Of a DNA stretch of 17,659 nt, positions 1 through 7,789 are shown one piece after another. The stretch comes from Burkholderiaceae bacterium (GTDB lineage: Bacteria > Pseudomonadota > Gammaproteobacteria > Burkholderiales > Burkholderiaceae). The notes below the pieces were generated by a model, which worked only from the letters and a program-made list of their open reading frames with translations, searched no databases and was not told the origin of the DNA. A program made the translations under genes and the position numbers. Location of the stretch: contig JAGOEY010000006.1 in NCBI GenBank assembly GCA_017997515.1, positions 1 to 17,659 on the forward strand, read 5' to 3'. Within the stretch, counting starts at the first letter, position 1; every line of letters starts with the position of its first letter.

Positions 1-781
1 GCGCCGGAATCGGGTCGAGCACATAGGCAATCTGGCGCAGCACCCGGCCCGACGCCACATCCATTGCGGTAATGCGGCAGGGGCCTCCCACGGCACCGAT
101 GCGCGGCAGCGGGCCGTCCTGGATCAGGGCGTCTTCCATGGCCAACCAGGCGGTGCGCCCGTCAGGTGTGAGCGCCAGGCCTTCCAGCGTCTGGTTGTCG
201 CGCGGCCCGGTGCCGCCGCCCAGGTTGGCGTCGAACATGGCGGGCAGGGTGATGTTGCGCACCCAGCGGCCATCGGGCTGGCTCTCATGCAGCGCGGGGC
301 CCATACCCCGGGTGACTGTGCCTTCGCTTGTCCACAGGAGGTTGCCGCCCGGCAACCAGCGGATGGCTTCGGGGTCGGGCACTTCCTCGTGGGCTTGGGC
401 GCGGCGGCTGTTGGGGAAGGGGCTGCCATCGGCCCGCAGCAGGGGCGTGACGCTGTGCAGCACCGGGGTGCCCAGGCCGGTTGCGGTCAGTGCAATACGT
501 GCGGTGTAGAAACGTGCCGGGTTCAGCTGCGAGCGGTCATCACTGACCAGTACATACAGGCCGCTGGCCGGGTCGTAGTCAATGCCCGACAGCCCGCCCA
601 CCACCGTGCCCTGAAAGTCCATCCGGTGCGGCAGCGTGGCCTCGCCGATCAAGCGCAGGCGGGGGGTGTTGCTTGTGCCGGAGGGGATTTTGTTGCCTGT
701 AGCAGGCGGCGGCTGGCCACAACCCACCAGGCCGAACAGACCCGCCCCCAGCAGGGCGCGGCGTGTGAGGGCGTTTGTCAT
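1..781 (-). CDS. Phytase-like-domain (esterase-like) lipoprotein, partial
   Basis: Partial gene: about 260 codons from the ATG at 779-781, still open at the left window edge, so the C-terminus is missing. The start reads MTNALTRRALLGAGLFGLVGC: a twin-arginine pair (R7-R8), a short hydrophobic stretch and a lipobox LVGC with Cys21, so the product is probably a Tat-exported lipoprotein. The mature part has the beta-propeller-like signatures of the 'esterase-like activity of phytase' family (PF13449 type): GGLSGIDYDP and YVLVSDDRSQ near residues 60-80, an acidic EEVPDPEAIRW around 125-135, and DNQTLEGLALTPDG further on. Members are secreted and suspected to act on phosphate esters, but few have proven activity. 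It is transcribed divergently from the ribosomal cluster and is functionally unrelated to it. Family assignment is fairly sure; substrate unknown. Confidence 0.8.
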   Translation of the reverse strand, partial: MTNALTRRALLGAGLFGLVGCGQPPPATGNKIPSGTSNTPRLRLIGEATLPHRMDFQGTVVGGLSGIDYDPASGLYVLVSDDRSQLNPARFYTARIALTATGLGTPVLHSVTPLLRADGSPFPNSRRAQAHEEVPDPEAIRWLPGGNLLWTSEGTVTRGMGPALHESQPDGRWVRNITLPAMFDANLGGGTGPRDNQTLEGLALTPDGRTAWLAMEDALIQDGPLPRIGAVGGPCRITAMDVASGRVLRQIAYVLDPIPA

Positions 782-838
782 GGCGGGGAGTTTATGCGGC
801 GTGGTGGCGGCGCTGATGCCAGGAATTTACAAGAAAAT

Positions 839-888
839 GGCCTCTGCTGCCCTGTTTATAAGCGCATACAGCTATTAAATTCATAGTA
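839..888. repeat. Dispersed intergenic repeat, copy A
   Basis: A 50-base segment that matches a second one at 16174-16223, at about 30 of 50 positions without gaps. Shared blocks are GGCCTCTG at the left end and, exactly 23 bases on, a CGCA..C.GCTATT.A.TT.ATAG block. The right block contains a short dyad (CTAT...ATAG), and a further ACAGCT/AGCTGT pair (868-873/891-896) surrounds it. It resembles a short intergenic repeat I associate with Comamonadaceae genomes; that link is from memory. It lies between the phytase-like gene and the ribosomal promoter and is A+T-richer than its surroundings. Confidence 0.6.
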
Positions 889-1012
889 AAAGCTGTCCTC
901 GGCTGGTGTGGCTGGCCTGCCCCGGGGCCTGTGCTGGGCGGCGGCGGATGTATTTGTGCAACGCGGTGTGCGGTATTTGCACATTTCTGCGTGAATTAGG
1001 CGCAAAGGGTTG

Positions 1013-1041
1013 TTGACAGTCCGAAGTATCTTTGACAGAAT
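1013..1041 (+). promoter_or_regulatory. Probable sigma70 promoter of the rplN operon
   Basis: TTGACA (1013-1018, perfect -35), a 17-base spacer and CAGAAT (1036-1041, four of six -10 matches). Transcription would start near 1048 and give a leader of about 137 bases before rplN. A second TTGACA at 1032-1037 has no acceptable -10 behind it. The rest of the 403-base intergenic region (782-1184) holds the repeat at 839-888, a G+C-rich stretch at about 900-950 in which I see nothing functional, and the leader ORF at 1144-1188. No promoter for the divergent phytase-like gene is convincing. A promoter is expected here because no ribosomal gene lies upstream. Confidence 0.6.
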
Positions 1042-1143
1042 CGTGGGCTTCGCTTGAAAGAGCGTAAGTTCTTGCCCAATAAGATGCGTTGTGAATGGTT
1101 TGCAGCGCGGACGACGGGCCCAAGACTGACTAGGTGGCTGGCT

Positions 1144-1188
1144 ATGAAGCTGGTTTACCCGGTACAAGTTGGGAATATTGAAAAATGA
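1144..1188 (+). CDS. Possible 14-codon leader ORF overlapping rplN
   Basis: ATG at 1144 opens [14 protein letters not shown] and stops at TGA 1186-1188, which shares ATGA with the rplN start at 1185. It is preceded by a good Shine-Dalgarno, AGGTGG (1132-1137), six bases before its ATG. rplN itself has only GGGA at 1171-1174 upstream. The arrangement is typical of translational coupling, so ribosomes ending this ORF could start rplN. It can be extended in frame to an ATG at 1084 but that start lacks a clear SD. The peptide resembles nothing I know, and I could not recognise an rpsQ remnant. Whether it is translated is unknown. Confidence 0.45.
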   Translation: MKLVYPVQVGNIEK

Positions 1189-1553
1189 TCCAGACAGAAT
1201 CTCGGTTAGAGGTTGCCGACAATACCGGCGCTAAATCCGTCCTGTGCATCAAGGTGCTCGGCGGTTCCAAGCGTCGCTATGCAAGCGTTGGCGACATCAT
1301 CAAGGTGAGCATTAAAGAAGCTGCTCCGCGCGGTCGCGTCAAAAAAGGCGAGATCTACAGTGCGGTGGTGGTTCGTACAGCCAAGGGCATCCGCCGTGGC
1401 GATGGCTCCCTCGTCAAATTCGACGGCAACGCAGCAGTGTTGCTCAATGCAAAGCTGGAGCCTATCGGCACCCGTATCTTTGGACCCGTGACGCGTGAAC
1501 TGCGTACCGAAAAGTTCATGAAGATCGTGTCCCTGGCTCCTGAAGTTCTTTAA
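1185..1553 (+). CDS. rplN: 50S ribosomal protein L14
   Basis: L14 (uL14), 122 residues, the standard bacterial length. It binds 23S rRNA, contacts L19 and helps form bridges to the 30S subunit. The opening [17 protein letters not shown] and the later [15 protein letters not shown] and [12 protein letters not shown] stretches are hallmark L14 sequences. It is the first gene of the spc cluster and here the first ribosomal gene of the transcript, with a weak SD of its own and an ATGA overlap with a leader ORF. rplX follows after 9 bases. In most bacteria rpsQ of the S10 operon lies directly upstream; here it is absent. Identification is certain. Confidence 0.99.
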   Translation: MIQTESRLEVADNTGAKSVLCIKVLGGSKRRYASVGDIIKVSIKEAAPRGRVKKGEIYSAVVVRTAKGIRRGDGSLVKFDGNAAVLLNAKLEPIGTRIFGPVTRELRTEKFMKIVSLAPEVL

Positions 1554-1562
1554 GGACGTGCC

Positions 1563-1883
1563 ATGAACAAGATTCGCAAGGGCGACCAAATCATCGTGCT
1601 CGCTGGGCGCGACAAGGGCAAGCGTGGCACCGTCACGCTGCGCAAGGATGATTCCTACATTCTGGTGGATGGCATCAACCTGGTGAAGAAACACGCCAAG
1701 CCAAACCCCCTGAAGGGAACAACAGGCGGGATCATCGAAAAGGCCATGCCGATTCACCAGTCCAACGTGGCGATTTTTAACGCTGCTACGGGCAAGGCTG
1801 ACCGCGTGGGCATCAAGCTGCAAGCTGACGGCAAGCGCGTTCGCGTCTTCAAGTCCAGCGGCGAAGAAATCAAGGTGGCCTAA
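1563..1883 (+). CDS. rplX: 50S ribosomal protein L24
   Basis: L24 (uL24), 106 residues, a 23S rRNA-binding protein that starts assembly of the large subunit and sits near the exit of the peptide tunnel. A KOW motif lies at about residues 3-30 ([19 protein letters not shown]), followed by [14 protein letters not shown] and [17 protein letters not shown], all typical of bacterial L24. An AAGGA SD (1552-1556) overlaps the end of rplN and sits six bases before the ATG. The gap to rplE is 11 bases, so the two are surely cotranscribed. Confidence 0.99.
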   Translation: MNKIRKGDQIIVLAGRDKGKRGTVTLRKDDSYILVDGINLVKKHAKPNPLKGTTGGIIEKAMPIHQSNVAIFNAATGKADRVGIKLQADGKRVRVFKSSGEEIKVA

Positions 1884-1894
1884 AAGGTATCGAT

Positions 1895-2434
1895 ATGGCA
1901 CGACTCCAACAACACTATCGCGAAAAAGTAGTTCCCGAACTCACTGAGAAGTTCGGCTACAAGTCACCCATGCAGGTGCCGCGCCTGACCAAGATCACAC
2001 TCAATATGGGTGTGAGCGAGGCAGTTTCCGACAAGAAGGTCATGGACAACGCTGTGTCCGACCTGACCAAGATCGCTGGCCAAAAGCCTGTGGTGACCTT
2101 GGCCAAGAAGGCTATCGCCGGTTTCAAGATCCGCGAAGGCCAGGCCATTGGTTGCATGGTCACGCTGCGTGGCGTGCGCATGTACGAATTCCTGGATCGT
2201 TTCGTCACCGTGGCTTTGCCCCGTGTACGTGACTTCCGTGGTATCTCTGGTCGCGCTTTCGATGGCCGTGGTAACTACAACATCGGCGTGAAAGAGCAGA
2301 TCATTTTCCCGGAAATTGAGTACGACAAGGTTGATGCCTTGCGCGGTCTCAATATCAGCATCACCACGACGGCCAAGAACGACGAAGAGTGCAAGGCACT
2401 GCTCGCCGGTTTCAAGTTCCCGTTCAAGAACTGA
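1895..2434 (+). CDS. rplE: 50S ribosomal protein L5
   Basis: L5 (uL5), 179 residues, normal length. It binds 5S rRNA as part of the 5S-L5-L18 particle, forms the B1b bridge with S13 of the small subunit and contacts P-site tRNA. Diagnostic stretches are [15 protein letters not shown] (about 29-43), the [21 protein letters not shown] segment near 62-82, and [24 protein letters not shown] near 112-135. Its TGA stop forms part of the SD of rpsN. In E. coli the S8 repressor site lies around the rplX-rplE junction; the spacer here is only 11 bases and I did not find a convincing counterpart by eye. Confidence 0.99.
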   Translation: MARLQQHYREKVVPELTEKFGYKSPMQVPRLTKITLNMGVSEAVSDKKVMDNAVSDLTKIAGQKPVVTLAKKAIAGFKIREGQAIGCMVTLRGVRMYEFLDRFVTVALPRVRDFRGISGRAFDGRGNYNIGVKEQIIFPEIEYDKVDALRGLNISITTTAKNDEECKALLAGFKFPFKN

Positions 2435-2442
2435 GGTCATCC

Positions 2443-2748
2443 ATGGCTAAACAAGCTTTGATCCAACGCGAACTCAAGCGCGAAAAACTGGCAGCCAAGT
2501 TTGCGGTGAAATACGCAGAACTGAAGGCAGCTGCCAATGACCAGAAGCGCAGCGAAGAAGAGCGCGCAGAAGCCCGTCTGGGTCTGCAAAAGATTCCACG
2601 CAACGCGAACCCCACGCGTCAGCGCAACCGTTGTGCGATCACCGGTCGTCCTCGCGGAACATTCCGCCAGTTCGGCTTGGCTCGCGCCAAGATTCGTGAA
2701 CTGGCTTTTGCTGGCGACATCCCTGGTGTCACCAAGGCCAGCTGGTAA
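2443..2748 (+). CDS. rpsN: 30S ribosomal protein S14 (zinc-free form)
   Basis: S14 (uS14), 101 residues, a 16S rRNA 3'-domain protein of the 30S head. The start is set by GAGGT (2433-2437), five bases before ATG 2443 and overlapping the rplE stop; an in-frame ATG at 2389 lies inside rplE and would add 18 non-homologous residues. The C-terminal half has [17 protein letters not shown] and [14 protein letters not shown] endings (here [11 protein letters not shown]). Only one cysteine (in NRCAITG) is present, so this is the long zinc-independent (C-minus) S14, not the short CxxC form. Confidence 0.98.
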   Translation: MAKQALIQRELKREKLAAKFAVKYAELKAAANDQKRSEEERAEARLGLQKIPRNANPTRQRNRCAITGRPRGTFRQFGLARAKIRELAFAGDIPGVTKASW

Positions 2749-2766
2749 GCAGGCAGGAGATTAAAC

Positions 2767-3162
2767 ATGAGCATGAGTGATCCCATTGCCGACTTGCTGA
2801 CACGCATCCGCAATGCACAAATGGTGGCCAAGCCCACCGTGTCGGTGCCATCTTCCAAAGTGAAGATTGCAATTGCGCAGGTGCTGCAAGACGAAGGCTA
2901 CATTGACGGCTTCAAGGTGAAAACCGAAGACGGCAAATCCGAACTTGAAATTGCCCTGAAGTACTACGCTGGCCGTCCGGTCATCGAACGTATCGAACGC
3001 GTGAGCCGCCCTGGTCTGCGTATTTACAAGGGCCGCGATGCCATTCCCCAAGTCATGAACGGCCTGGGTGTTGCAATCGTGACGACGCCGCAAGGTGTGA
3101 TGACTGATCGCAAAGCGCGCGCTACCGGTGTCGGTGGTGAAGTGCTCTGCTACGTGGCTTAA
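2767..3162 (+). CDS. rpsH: 30S ribosomal protein S8
   Basis: S8 (uS8), 131 residues. It binds the central domain of 16S rRNA and, in E. coli, is also the translational repressor of the spc operon. The opening [18 protein letters not shown] and the C-terminal [22 protein letters not shown] are standard. A strong SD AGGAGA (2755-2760) six bases before ATG 2767 favours this start over the in-frame ATG at 2773. It lies 18 bases after rpsN and 26 before rplF in the same transcript. Confidence 0.99.
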   Translation: MSMSDPIADLLTRIRNAQMVAKPTVSVPSSKVKIAIAQVLQDEGYIDGFKVKTEDGKSELEIALKYYAGRPVIERIERVSRPGLRIYKGRDAIPQVMNGLGVAIVTTPQGVMTDRKARATGVGGEVLCYVA

Positions 3163-3188
3163 CCCGCGGCATTGAAGGAGAAACTGAA

Positions 3189-3722
3189 ATGTCCCGTGTA
3201 GGAAAAATGCCGATCACCATCCCCGCAGGCGTGGATGTGTCGATCAAAGACGACCAGATCAATGTCAAGGGTACGGGCGGCGCTTTGTCGCAAGTCCGCC
3301 ATAACTTGGTCAATGTGTCCAACAACGACGGCAAGCTCAGCTTTGAGCCTGCCAACGACTCCCGCGAAGCCAATGCCATGAGCGGCACGCTGCGCCAGCT
3401 GGTCAACAACATGGTTGTTGGCGTCAGCAAGGGTTTCGAGAAGAAGTTGAACTTGGTGGGTGTGGGTTACAAGGCCCAGGCACAAGGCACCAAGCTGAAC
3501 CTGACGGTGGGTTATTCGCATCCGGTCAACAAGGAAATGCCAGCTGGCATTACCGTGGCCACGCCAACCCCCACTGAAGTGATCATCAAGGGTGCCGACC
3601 GCCAACGTGTGGGCCAGGTAGCCGCTGAGATTCGTGCGATTCGTCCCCCAGAGCCTTACAAGGGCAAGGGCATCCGTTATTCGGATGAGAAGATCACGAT
3701 CAAAGAAACCAAGAAGAAGTAA
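3189..3722 (+). CDS. rplF: 50S ribosomal protein L6
   Basis: L6 (uL6), 177 residues, two tandem L6 domains (about 11-82 and 90-164) that bind helix 97 of 23S rRNA near the factor-binding site. The opening [17 protein letters not shown] and the C-terminal signature [23 protein letters not shown] are diagnostic. SD AAGGAG (3175-3180) is eight bases before the ATG. It ends in a lysine-rich tail, ETKKK. The spacer to rplR is 11 bases. Confidence 0.99.
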   Translation: MSRVGKMPITIPAGVDVSIKDDQINVKGTGGALSQVRHNLVNVSNNDGKLSFEPANDSREANAMSGTLRQLVNNMVVGVSKGFEKKLNLVGVGYKAQAQGTKLNLTVGYSHPVNKEMPAGITVATPTPTEVIIKGADRQRVGQVAAEIRAIRPPEPYKGKGIRYSDEKITIKETKKK

Positions 3723-3733
3723 GGGGCAGCACC

Positions 3734-4099
3734 ATGTTGACCAAGAAACAACAACGTCTTCGCCGGTCCCGTCAGACGCGCATCCGCATTGCCATGCAAG
3801 GTGTCGCGCGCCTGACCGTCAACCGTACCAACCTGCATATCTATGCAACCGTCATTTCCGGCGACGGCAGCAAAGTGCTGGCCACCGTGTCCACGGCCCA
3901 AGCCGACGTTCGCACGTCGCTGGGTGGTTCGGGCAAGGGCGGCAGCGCAGCAGCAGCCACGGTGATTGGCAAGCTGATCGCCGAAAAAGCAAAAGCAGCT
4001 GGCGTTGAAAAGGTTGCATTTGACCGTGCTGGTTTCGCATACCACGGTCGCGTCAAGGCTTTGGCCGACGCGGCACGTGAAGCTGGCCTGCAGTTCTAA
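3734..4099 (+). CDS. rplR: 50S ribosomal protein L18
   Basis: L18 (uL18), 121 residues, the second 5S rRNA-binding protein of the 5S-L5-L18 particle in the central protuberance. The arginine-rich start ([19 protein letters not shown]) binds RNA, followed by [16 protein letters not shown], a [21 protein letters not shown] stretch and the ending [19 protein letters not shown], all typical. SD AAGGGG (3721-3726) overlaps the rplF stop. Confidence 0.99.
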   Translation: MLTKKQQRLRRSRQTRIRIAMQGVARLTVNRTNLHIYATVISGDGSKVLATVSTAQADVRTSLGGSGKGGSAAAATVIGKLIAEKAKAAGVEKVAFDRAGFAYHGRVKALADAAREAGLQF

Positions 4100-4116
4100 G
4101 CGGAGCGGAATAAAAA

Positions 4117-4635
4117 ATGGCTAAATTTACACCCAAAGCGCAGAGTGACGGTCCAGAAGACGGCATGCGCGAGAAGATGATTGCGGTGAACCGCGTCACC
4201 AAAGTGGTCAAGGGCGGTCGTATTCTCGGCTTTGCTGCACTGACCGTGGTTGGCGACGGCGATGGCCGCATCGGCATGGGCAAGGGCAAGTCGAAAGAAG
4301 TGCCTGCTGCTGTGCAAAAAGCAATGGAAGAAGCCCGCCGCAATCTGGTGAAGGTCTCGTTGAAGAACGGCACCATCCACCACCGCGTTGAAGGCCACCA
4401 TGGCGCTGCCAACGTGCTCATGATGCCAGCCCCCAAGGGTACCGGCATCATCGCAGGCGGCCCCATGCGCGCTGTGTTCGAAGTGATGGGTATCACCGAC
4501 ATCGTCGCCAAGAGCCACGGCTCTTCCAACCCTTACAACATGGTTCGCGCCACGTTGGATGCACTGCGCAACTGCACCACGGCTGCTGACGTGGCCAGCA
4601 AGCGCGGCAAGTCGGTCGAAGACATCTTCGCCTGA
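4117..4635 (+). CDS. rpsE: 30S ribosomal protein S5
   Basis: S5 (uS5), 172 residues, at the mRNA entry channel; it contributes to decoding accuracy and, with S3 and S4, to mRNA unwinding. The N-terminal double-stranded-RNA-binding domain has [15 protein letters not shown] (about 25-39) and the loop [18 protein letters not shown] (about 47-64). The C-terminal domain has [27 protein letters not shown] and [15 protein letters not shown]. rpmD starts 14 bases after the stop. No unusual residues at the positions I can judge. Confidence 0.99.
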   Translation: MAKFTPKAQSDGPEDGMREKMIAVNRVTKVVKGGRILGFAALTVVGDGDGRIGMGKGKSKEVPAAVQKAMEEARRNLVKVSLKNGTIHHRVEGHHGAANVLMMPAPKGTGIIAGGPMRAVFEVMGITDIVAKSHGSSNPYNMVRATLDALRNCTTAADVASKRGKSVEDIFA

Positions 4636-4649
4636 TCCTGGAGCCAAAC

Positions 4650-4832
4650 ATGACGACCCCTAATAAAGTCACAGTCCAACTGGTGCGTAGCCCCATTGGA
4701 ACCAAAGAATCGCACCGCGCCACTGTCCGTGGCCTGGGCTTGCGCAAGCTCAACAGCACGAGCGAACTGCAAGACACCCCTGAGGTGCGCGGCATGATTA
4801 ACAAGATCAGTTATCTGGTCAAAGTGCTCTGA
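4650..4832 (+). CDS. rpmD: 50S ribosomal protein L30
   Basis: L30 (uL30), 60 residues, the usual size of this small large-subunit protein. The signature is [30 protein letters not shown] followed by the conserved [13 protein letters not shown] ending. TGA ends at 4832, directly before the rplO SD. L30 is missing in some bacteria; its place between rpsE and rplO is canonical. Confidence 0.98.
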   Translation: MTTPNKVTVQLVRSPIGTKESHRATVRGLGLRKLNSTSELQDTPEVRGMINKISYLVKVL

Positions 4833-4842
4833 GAGGTTGATG

Positions 4843-5274
4843 ATGGAACTCAATGGCATCAAGCCCGCAGACGGCGCTAAGCACTACAAACGCCGTGTTG
4901 GTCGTGGTATCGGTTCTGGCCTCGGCAAAACCGCTGGCCGTGGTCACAAGGGCCAGAAGTCTCGCTCGGGCGGCTACCACAAGGTAGGTTTTGAAGGCGG
5001 CCAAATGCCCCTGCAACGCCGCTTGCCCAAGCGTGGTTTTAAATCGCATCTGCTGCAATTCAACGCTGAAATCACTTTGACAACGCTCGAAAAGTTGGGC
5101 GCTGCTGAGGTGGACGTTTTGACCCTGAAGCAAGCTGGCCTGGTGGGTCAGTTGGCCAAGGTGATCAAGGTCGTTAACACGGGTTCGCTCAGCAAAGCTG
5201 TCAAGCTGACCGGTATCGGCGCAACCGCTGGTGCCAAGGCTGCTGTTGAAGCGGCTGGCGGCAGCTTCGCCTGA
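4843..5274 (+). CDS. rplO: 50S ribosomal protein L15
   Basis: L15 (uL15), 143 residues, a late-assembly large-subunit protein with an extended basic N-terminus. Diagnostic is the glycine- and basic-rich [20 protein letters not shown] followed by [31 protein letters not shown]. Two adjacent ATGs occur at 4840 and 4843; SD GAGAGG (4831-4836) is six bases before 4843 but only three before 4840, and the family normally begins MELNGI, so 4843 is chosen. secY follows after 24 bases. Confidence 0.97.
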   Translation: MELNGIKPADGAKHYKRRVGRGIGSGLGKTAGRGHKGQKSRSGGYHKVGFEGGQMPLQRRLPKRGFKSHLLQFNAEITLTTLEKLGAAEVDVLTLKQAGLVGQLAKVIKVVNTGSLSKAVKLTGIGATAGAKAAVEAAGGSFA

Positions 5275-5298
5275 TCATCTTGTTGAAAGAGAACCACA

Positions 5299-6618
5299 GT
5301 GGCTACTAGCGCAGCACAAGTTGCAAAGACCGGGAAGTTTGGTGATTTGCGTCGCCGGCTGGTCTTTTTGCTGTTGGCGCTGGTTGTTTACCGCGTCGGT
5401 GCACACATTCCAGTTCCTGGAATTGACCCTGCCCAGCTGCAGGCACTGTTTAACGGCCAACAAGGCGGCATCCTGAACCTGTTCAACATGTTCTCGGGTG
5501 GTGCGTTGTCCCGCTTTACTGTGTTTGCGCTGGGGATCATGCCGTACATCTCGGCATCGATCATCATGCAGTTGCTGACTTACGTTGTCCCTACCTTCGA
5601 ATCCATGAAGAAAGAGGGTGAGTCCGGCCGCCGCAAGATCACGCAGTACACACGGTATGGCACGTTGGGCCTGGCCTTGTTCCAGTCGATGGGTATTGCC
5701 ATCGCACTGGAAAGCTCTGCCGGTCTGGTGCTGAACCCCGGTTTCGGCTTCCGCCTGACTGCAGTGGTCAGCCTGACTGCCGGCACCATGTTCCTGATGT
5801 GGCTGGGTGAGCAGATTACAGAGCGTGGTTTGGGTAACGGTATCTCGATCCTGATTTTTGCAGGCATCGCTGCTGGTTTGCCAAGTGCTGTGGGTGGTTT
5901 GCTGGAACTGGTGCGTACGGGTGCAATGAGCATCATCGTGGCACTGATCATCGTGATTGCCATTGCTTTGGTGACCTACTTTGTGGTGTTCGTCGAACGT
6001 GGTCAGCGCAAGATTCTGGTGAACTATGCAAGGCGTCAGGTCGGCAACAAGGTGTATGGTGGGCAATCGTCGCACCTGCCTTTGAAGCTGAACATGGCAG
6101 GTGTGATCCCTCCCATCTTTGCATCTTCTATAATCTTGCTTCCTGCAACGGTGGTGAACTGGTTCAGTGCCAGTGAATCCATGCGGTGGCTGAAGGACAT
6201 CTCCAGTGCGTTGACCCCTGGTCAGCCTATTTATGTGATGTTCTACGCTGCAGCGATCGTGTTTTTCTGCTTCTTCTACACGGCTCTTGTGTTCAATAGC
6301 CGCGAAACAGCAGACAACCTGAAGAAAAGTGGTGCGTTCATTCCTGGTATTCGGCCAGGTGACCAAACCGCCAAGTACATCGACAAGATTCTGGTTCGCC
6401 TGACTTTGGCTGGCGCTATCTACATCACGTTGGTGTGCCTGTTGCCGGAATTCCTGATCTTGAAGTACAACGTGCCGTTTTATTTCGGTGGTACATCGCT
6501 GTTGATTATTGTGGTGGTCACCATGGACTTCATGGCCCAGGTGCAGAACTACATGATGTCTCAGCAGTACGAGTCGTTGTTGAAGAAGGCCAATTTCAAG
6601 ACCTCACCAGGCAACTGA
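5299..6618 (+). CDS. secY: Preprotein translocase channel subunit SecY
   Basis: SecY, 439 residues, the pore of the inner-membrane Sec translocon with SecE and SecG. It starts at GTG after SD-like GAAAGAGA (5285-5292). The sequence has the ten expected membrane segments, the first at about residues 20-38 and the last at about 390-410. Family signatures are [11 protein letters not shown] before the plug, [15 protein letters not shown] (TM2), [18 protein letters not shown] in the first cytoplasmic loop and [17 protein letters not shown] ahead of TM9. Encoding it inside the ribosomal cluster is universal in bacteria. In most betaproteobacteria infA would follow; here only a fragment remains. Confidence 0.99.
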   Translation: MATSAAQVAKTGKFGDLRRRLVFLLLALVVYRVGAHIPVPGIDPAQLQALFNGQQGGILNLFNMFSGGALSRFTVFALGIMPYISASIIMQLLTYVVPTFESMKKEGESGRRKITQYTRYGTLGLALFQSMGIAIALESSAGLVLNPGFGFRLTAVVSLTAGTMFLMWLGEQITERGLGNGISILIFAGIAAGLPSAVGGLLELVRTGAMSIIVALIIVIAIALVTYFVVFVERGQRKILVNYARRQVGNKVYGGQSSHLPLKLNMAGVIPPIFASSIILLPATVVNWFSASESMRWLKDISSALTPGQPIYVMFYAAAIVFFCFFYTALVFNSRETADNLKKSGAFIPGIRPGDQTAKYIDKILVRLTLAGAIYITLVCLLPEFLILKYNVPFYFGGTSLLIIVVVTMDFMAQVQNYMMSQQYESLLKKANFKTSPGN

Positions 6619-6623
6619 GTTGA

Positions 6624-6737
6624 GATTGTTCTGGTGGCAAGTTAACGGTTGATTTGGCGCCCTTCGACTTGTCGCGGGCACGGATCGTGTTTCGCGCCAA
6701 GTGCGTTGCGATAGTCGCAACGGGGCAAAAATTTTAG
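6624..6737 (+). pseudogene. infA: Relic of infA (translation initiation factor IF-1), C-terminal fragment
   Basis: Between secY and rpmJ, the frame from 6624 to TAG 6735-6737 reads a short SGGK-like stretch and then DLAPFDLSRARIVFRAK (6651-6701). The E. coli IF-1 C-terminus is ELTPYDLSKGRIVFRSR as I recall it, and Burkholderia IF-1 ends in SRARIVFRAK. The match therefore covers roughly the last 20 residues of the factor. The N-terminal two thirds (the OB-fold start, MAKE...ENGH...) are gone, and the frame has no ATG or GTG start; the only candidate is TTG 6654. After the normal end it runs on as [11 protein letters not shown]. The TAG overlaps the SD of rpmJ. This is the ancestral infA position, so a deleted gene is the simplest reading; a functional infA should exist elsewhere. 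Confidence 0.75.
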
Positions 6738-6747
6738 GAGAAATGAA

Positions 6748-6861
6748 ATGAGAGTTTCGGCTTCGGTCAAGAAAATCTGCCGCAACTGCAAGATCATCCG
6801 CCGCAAAGGTGTGGTGCGCGTGATCTGCACGGACCAGCGCCATAAACAGCGCCAAGGTTGA
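6748..6861 (+). CDS. rpmJ: 50S ribosomal protein L36 (zinc-binding form)
   Basis: L36 (bL36), 37 residues, the smallest large-subunit protein. The sequence begins [20 protein letters not shown] and ends [13 protein letters not shown]. Zinc ligands are all present: Cys11, Cys14, Cys27 and His32 (CxxC...C....H). SD AGGAG (6736-6740) is seven bases before ATG 6748; an ATG at 6743 is out of frame and too near the SD. It lies 129 bases after secY across the infA relic and 22 before rpsM. Confidence 0.98.
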   Translation: MRVSASVKKICRNCKIIRRKGVVRVICTDQRHKQRQG

Positions 6862-6883
6862 TTGAAAGTTAAAGAGGACGCAT

Positions 6884-7249
6884 ATGGCACGTATCGCTGG
6901 CATTAATATTCCGCCGCACAAGCATGCTGAAATTGGCTTGACCGCCATTTTTGGTATCGGTCGCACCCGCGCTCGCAAAATCTGCGAAGCCACAGGCATT
7001 GCTTATTCCAAGAAGATCAAAGATCTGACGGATGGCGATCTTGAAAAGATCCGCGACCAAATCGCGGAGTTCACGATTGAGGGTGATCTGCGTCGCGAGA
7101 CAACGATGAACATCAAGCGTTTGATGGACATCGGCTGCTACCGCGGCTTCCGTCATCGCCGTGGCCTGCCGATGCGTGGTCAACGCACCCGCACCAATGC
7201 ACGTACCCGCAAGGGCCCGCGCAAAGCTGCTGCGTCTTTGAAGAAATAA
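6884..7249 (+). CDS. rpsM: 30S ribosomal protein S13
   Basis: S13 (uS13), 121 residues, at the top of the 30S head; it contacts P-site tRNA and forms bridges with L5. The opening [20 protein letters not shown], the helix-hairpin-helix [18 protein letters not shown], and the basic tail [22 protein letters not shown] are diagnostic. It heads the alpha operon in E. coli, where S4 represses through a leader pseudoknot. Here the gap from rpmJ is only 22 bases, so a leader of the E. coli type does not fit. Confidence 0.99.
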   Translation: MARIAGINIPPHKHAEIGLTAIFGIGRTRARKICEATGIAYSKKIKDLTDGDLEKIRDQIAEFTIEGDLRRETTMNIKRLMDIGCYRGFRHRRGLPMRGQRTRTNARTRKGPRKAAASLKK

Positions 7250-7268
7250 AAGGGATTGAGAGACCACT

Positions 7269-7670
7269 ATGGCAAAACCCGGTAACAGCGCAGCACAACG
7301 TGTTCGCAAGAAGGTTCGCAAGAACGTGTCGGACGGCGTTGCACACGTGCACGCATCGTTCAACAACACCATCATCACGATCACTGATCGCCAAGGCAAT
7401 GCACTCTCGTGGGCATCGTCTGGTGGTCAAGGTTTCAAGGGCTCACGCAAGTCCACCCCCTTTGCTGCCCAGGTAGCATCGGAAGTGGCCGGTCGTGCCG
7501 CCATTGAACAGGGCATCAAGAACCTGGACGTCGAGATCAAGGGCCCAGGTCCTGGTCGCGAGTCTTCGGTGCGTGCTCTGGGCGCTCTGGGCATCCGTAT
7601 CACGTCGATCGCCGACGTGACACCCGTGCCACACAACGGTTGCCGCCCACAAAAACGCCGCCGCATCTAA
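7269..7670 (+). CDS. rpsK: 30S ribosomal protein S11
   Basis: S11 (uS11), 133 residues, on the 30S platform near the Shine-Dalgarno helix. Typical stretches are [46 protein letters not shown] and the C-terminal [17 protein letters not shown]. The SD region is GGGATTGAGAG before ATG 7269. The spacer to rpsD is 119 bases, much longer than the earlier ones, and carries a hairpin. Confidence 0.99.
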   Translation: MAKPGNSAAQRVRKKVRKNVSDGVAHVHASFNNTIITITDRQGNALSWASSGGQGFKGSRKSTPFAAQVASEVAGRAAIEQGIKNLDVEIKGPGPGRESSVRALGALGIRITSIADVTPVPHNGCRPQKRRRI

Positions 7671-7723
7671 TCGCCTCGCGATTGGGTACAGCTGGCATTC
7701 GATTTCATTTATTGAAGCCCACC

Positions 7724-7749
7724 GCCAGCCTCTGCTTGCAAAGGCTGGC
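7724..7749 (+). other. Hairpin in the rpsK-rpsD spacer
   Basis: GCCAGCCT (7724-7731) and AGGCTGGC (7742-7749) form a perfect 8-base-pair stem with a 10-base loop. No U-run follows, so it is not an intrinsic terminator. It lies 40 bases before the rpsD GTG and leaves the SD (AAAGGACA) free. It could be an mRNA processing or stabilising structure, or a regulatory protein site; which one cannot be seen from the sequence. Confidence 0.5.
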
Positions 7750-7789
7750 TCCCGCATGTAAGTGCGGCAGATGATTTAAAGGACACAAC

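Noticed and set aside
1042..1184. Possible remnant of rpsQ upstream of rplN, by analogy with the infA relic
   Set aside because: Reading the frame that ends at 1188 shows no S17-like residues. I did not check the other frames fully, so this is a weak rejection.
1084..1188. 34-codon version of the rplN leader ORF from ATG 1084
   Set aside because: No SD precedes this ATG, whereas ATG 1144 has AGGTGG at good spacing; the extra residues are Arg/Trp-rich and unlike any known protein.
5275..6366. Minus-strand open frame (363 codons) opposite secY
   Set aside because: Low-complexity, His/Gln-rich shadow of the secY coding strand with no recognisable domain.
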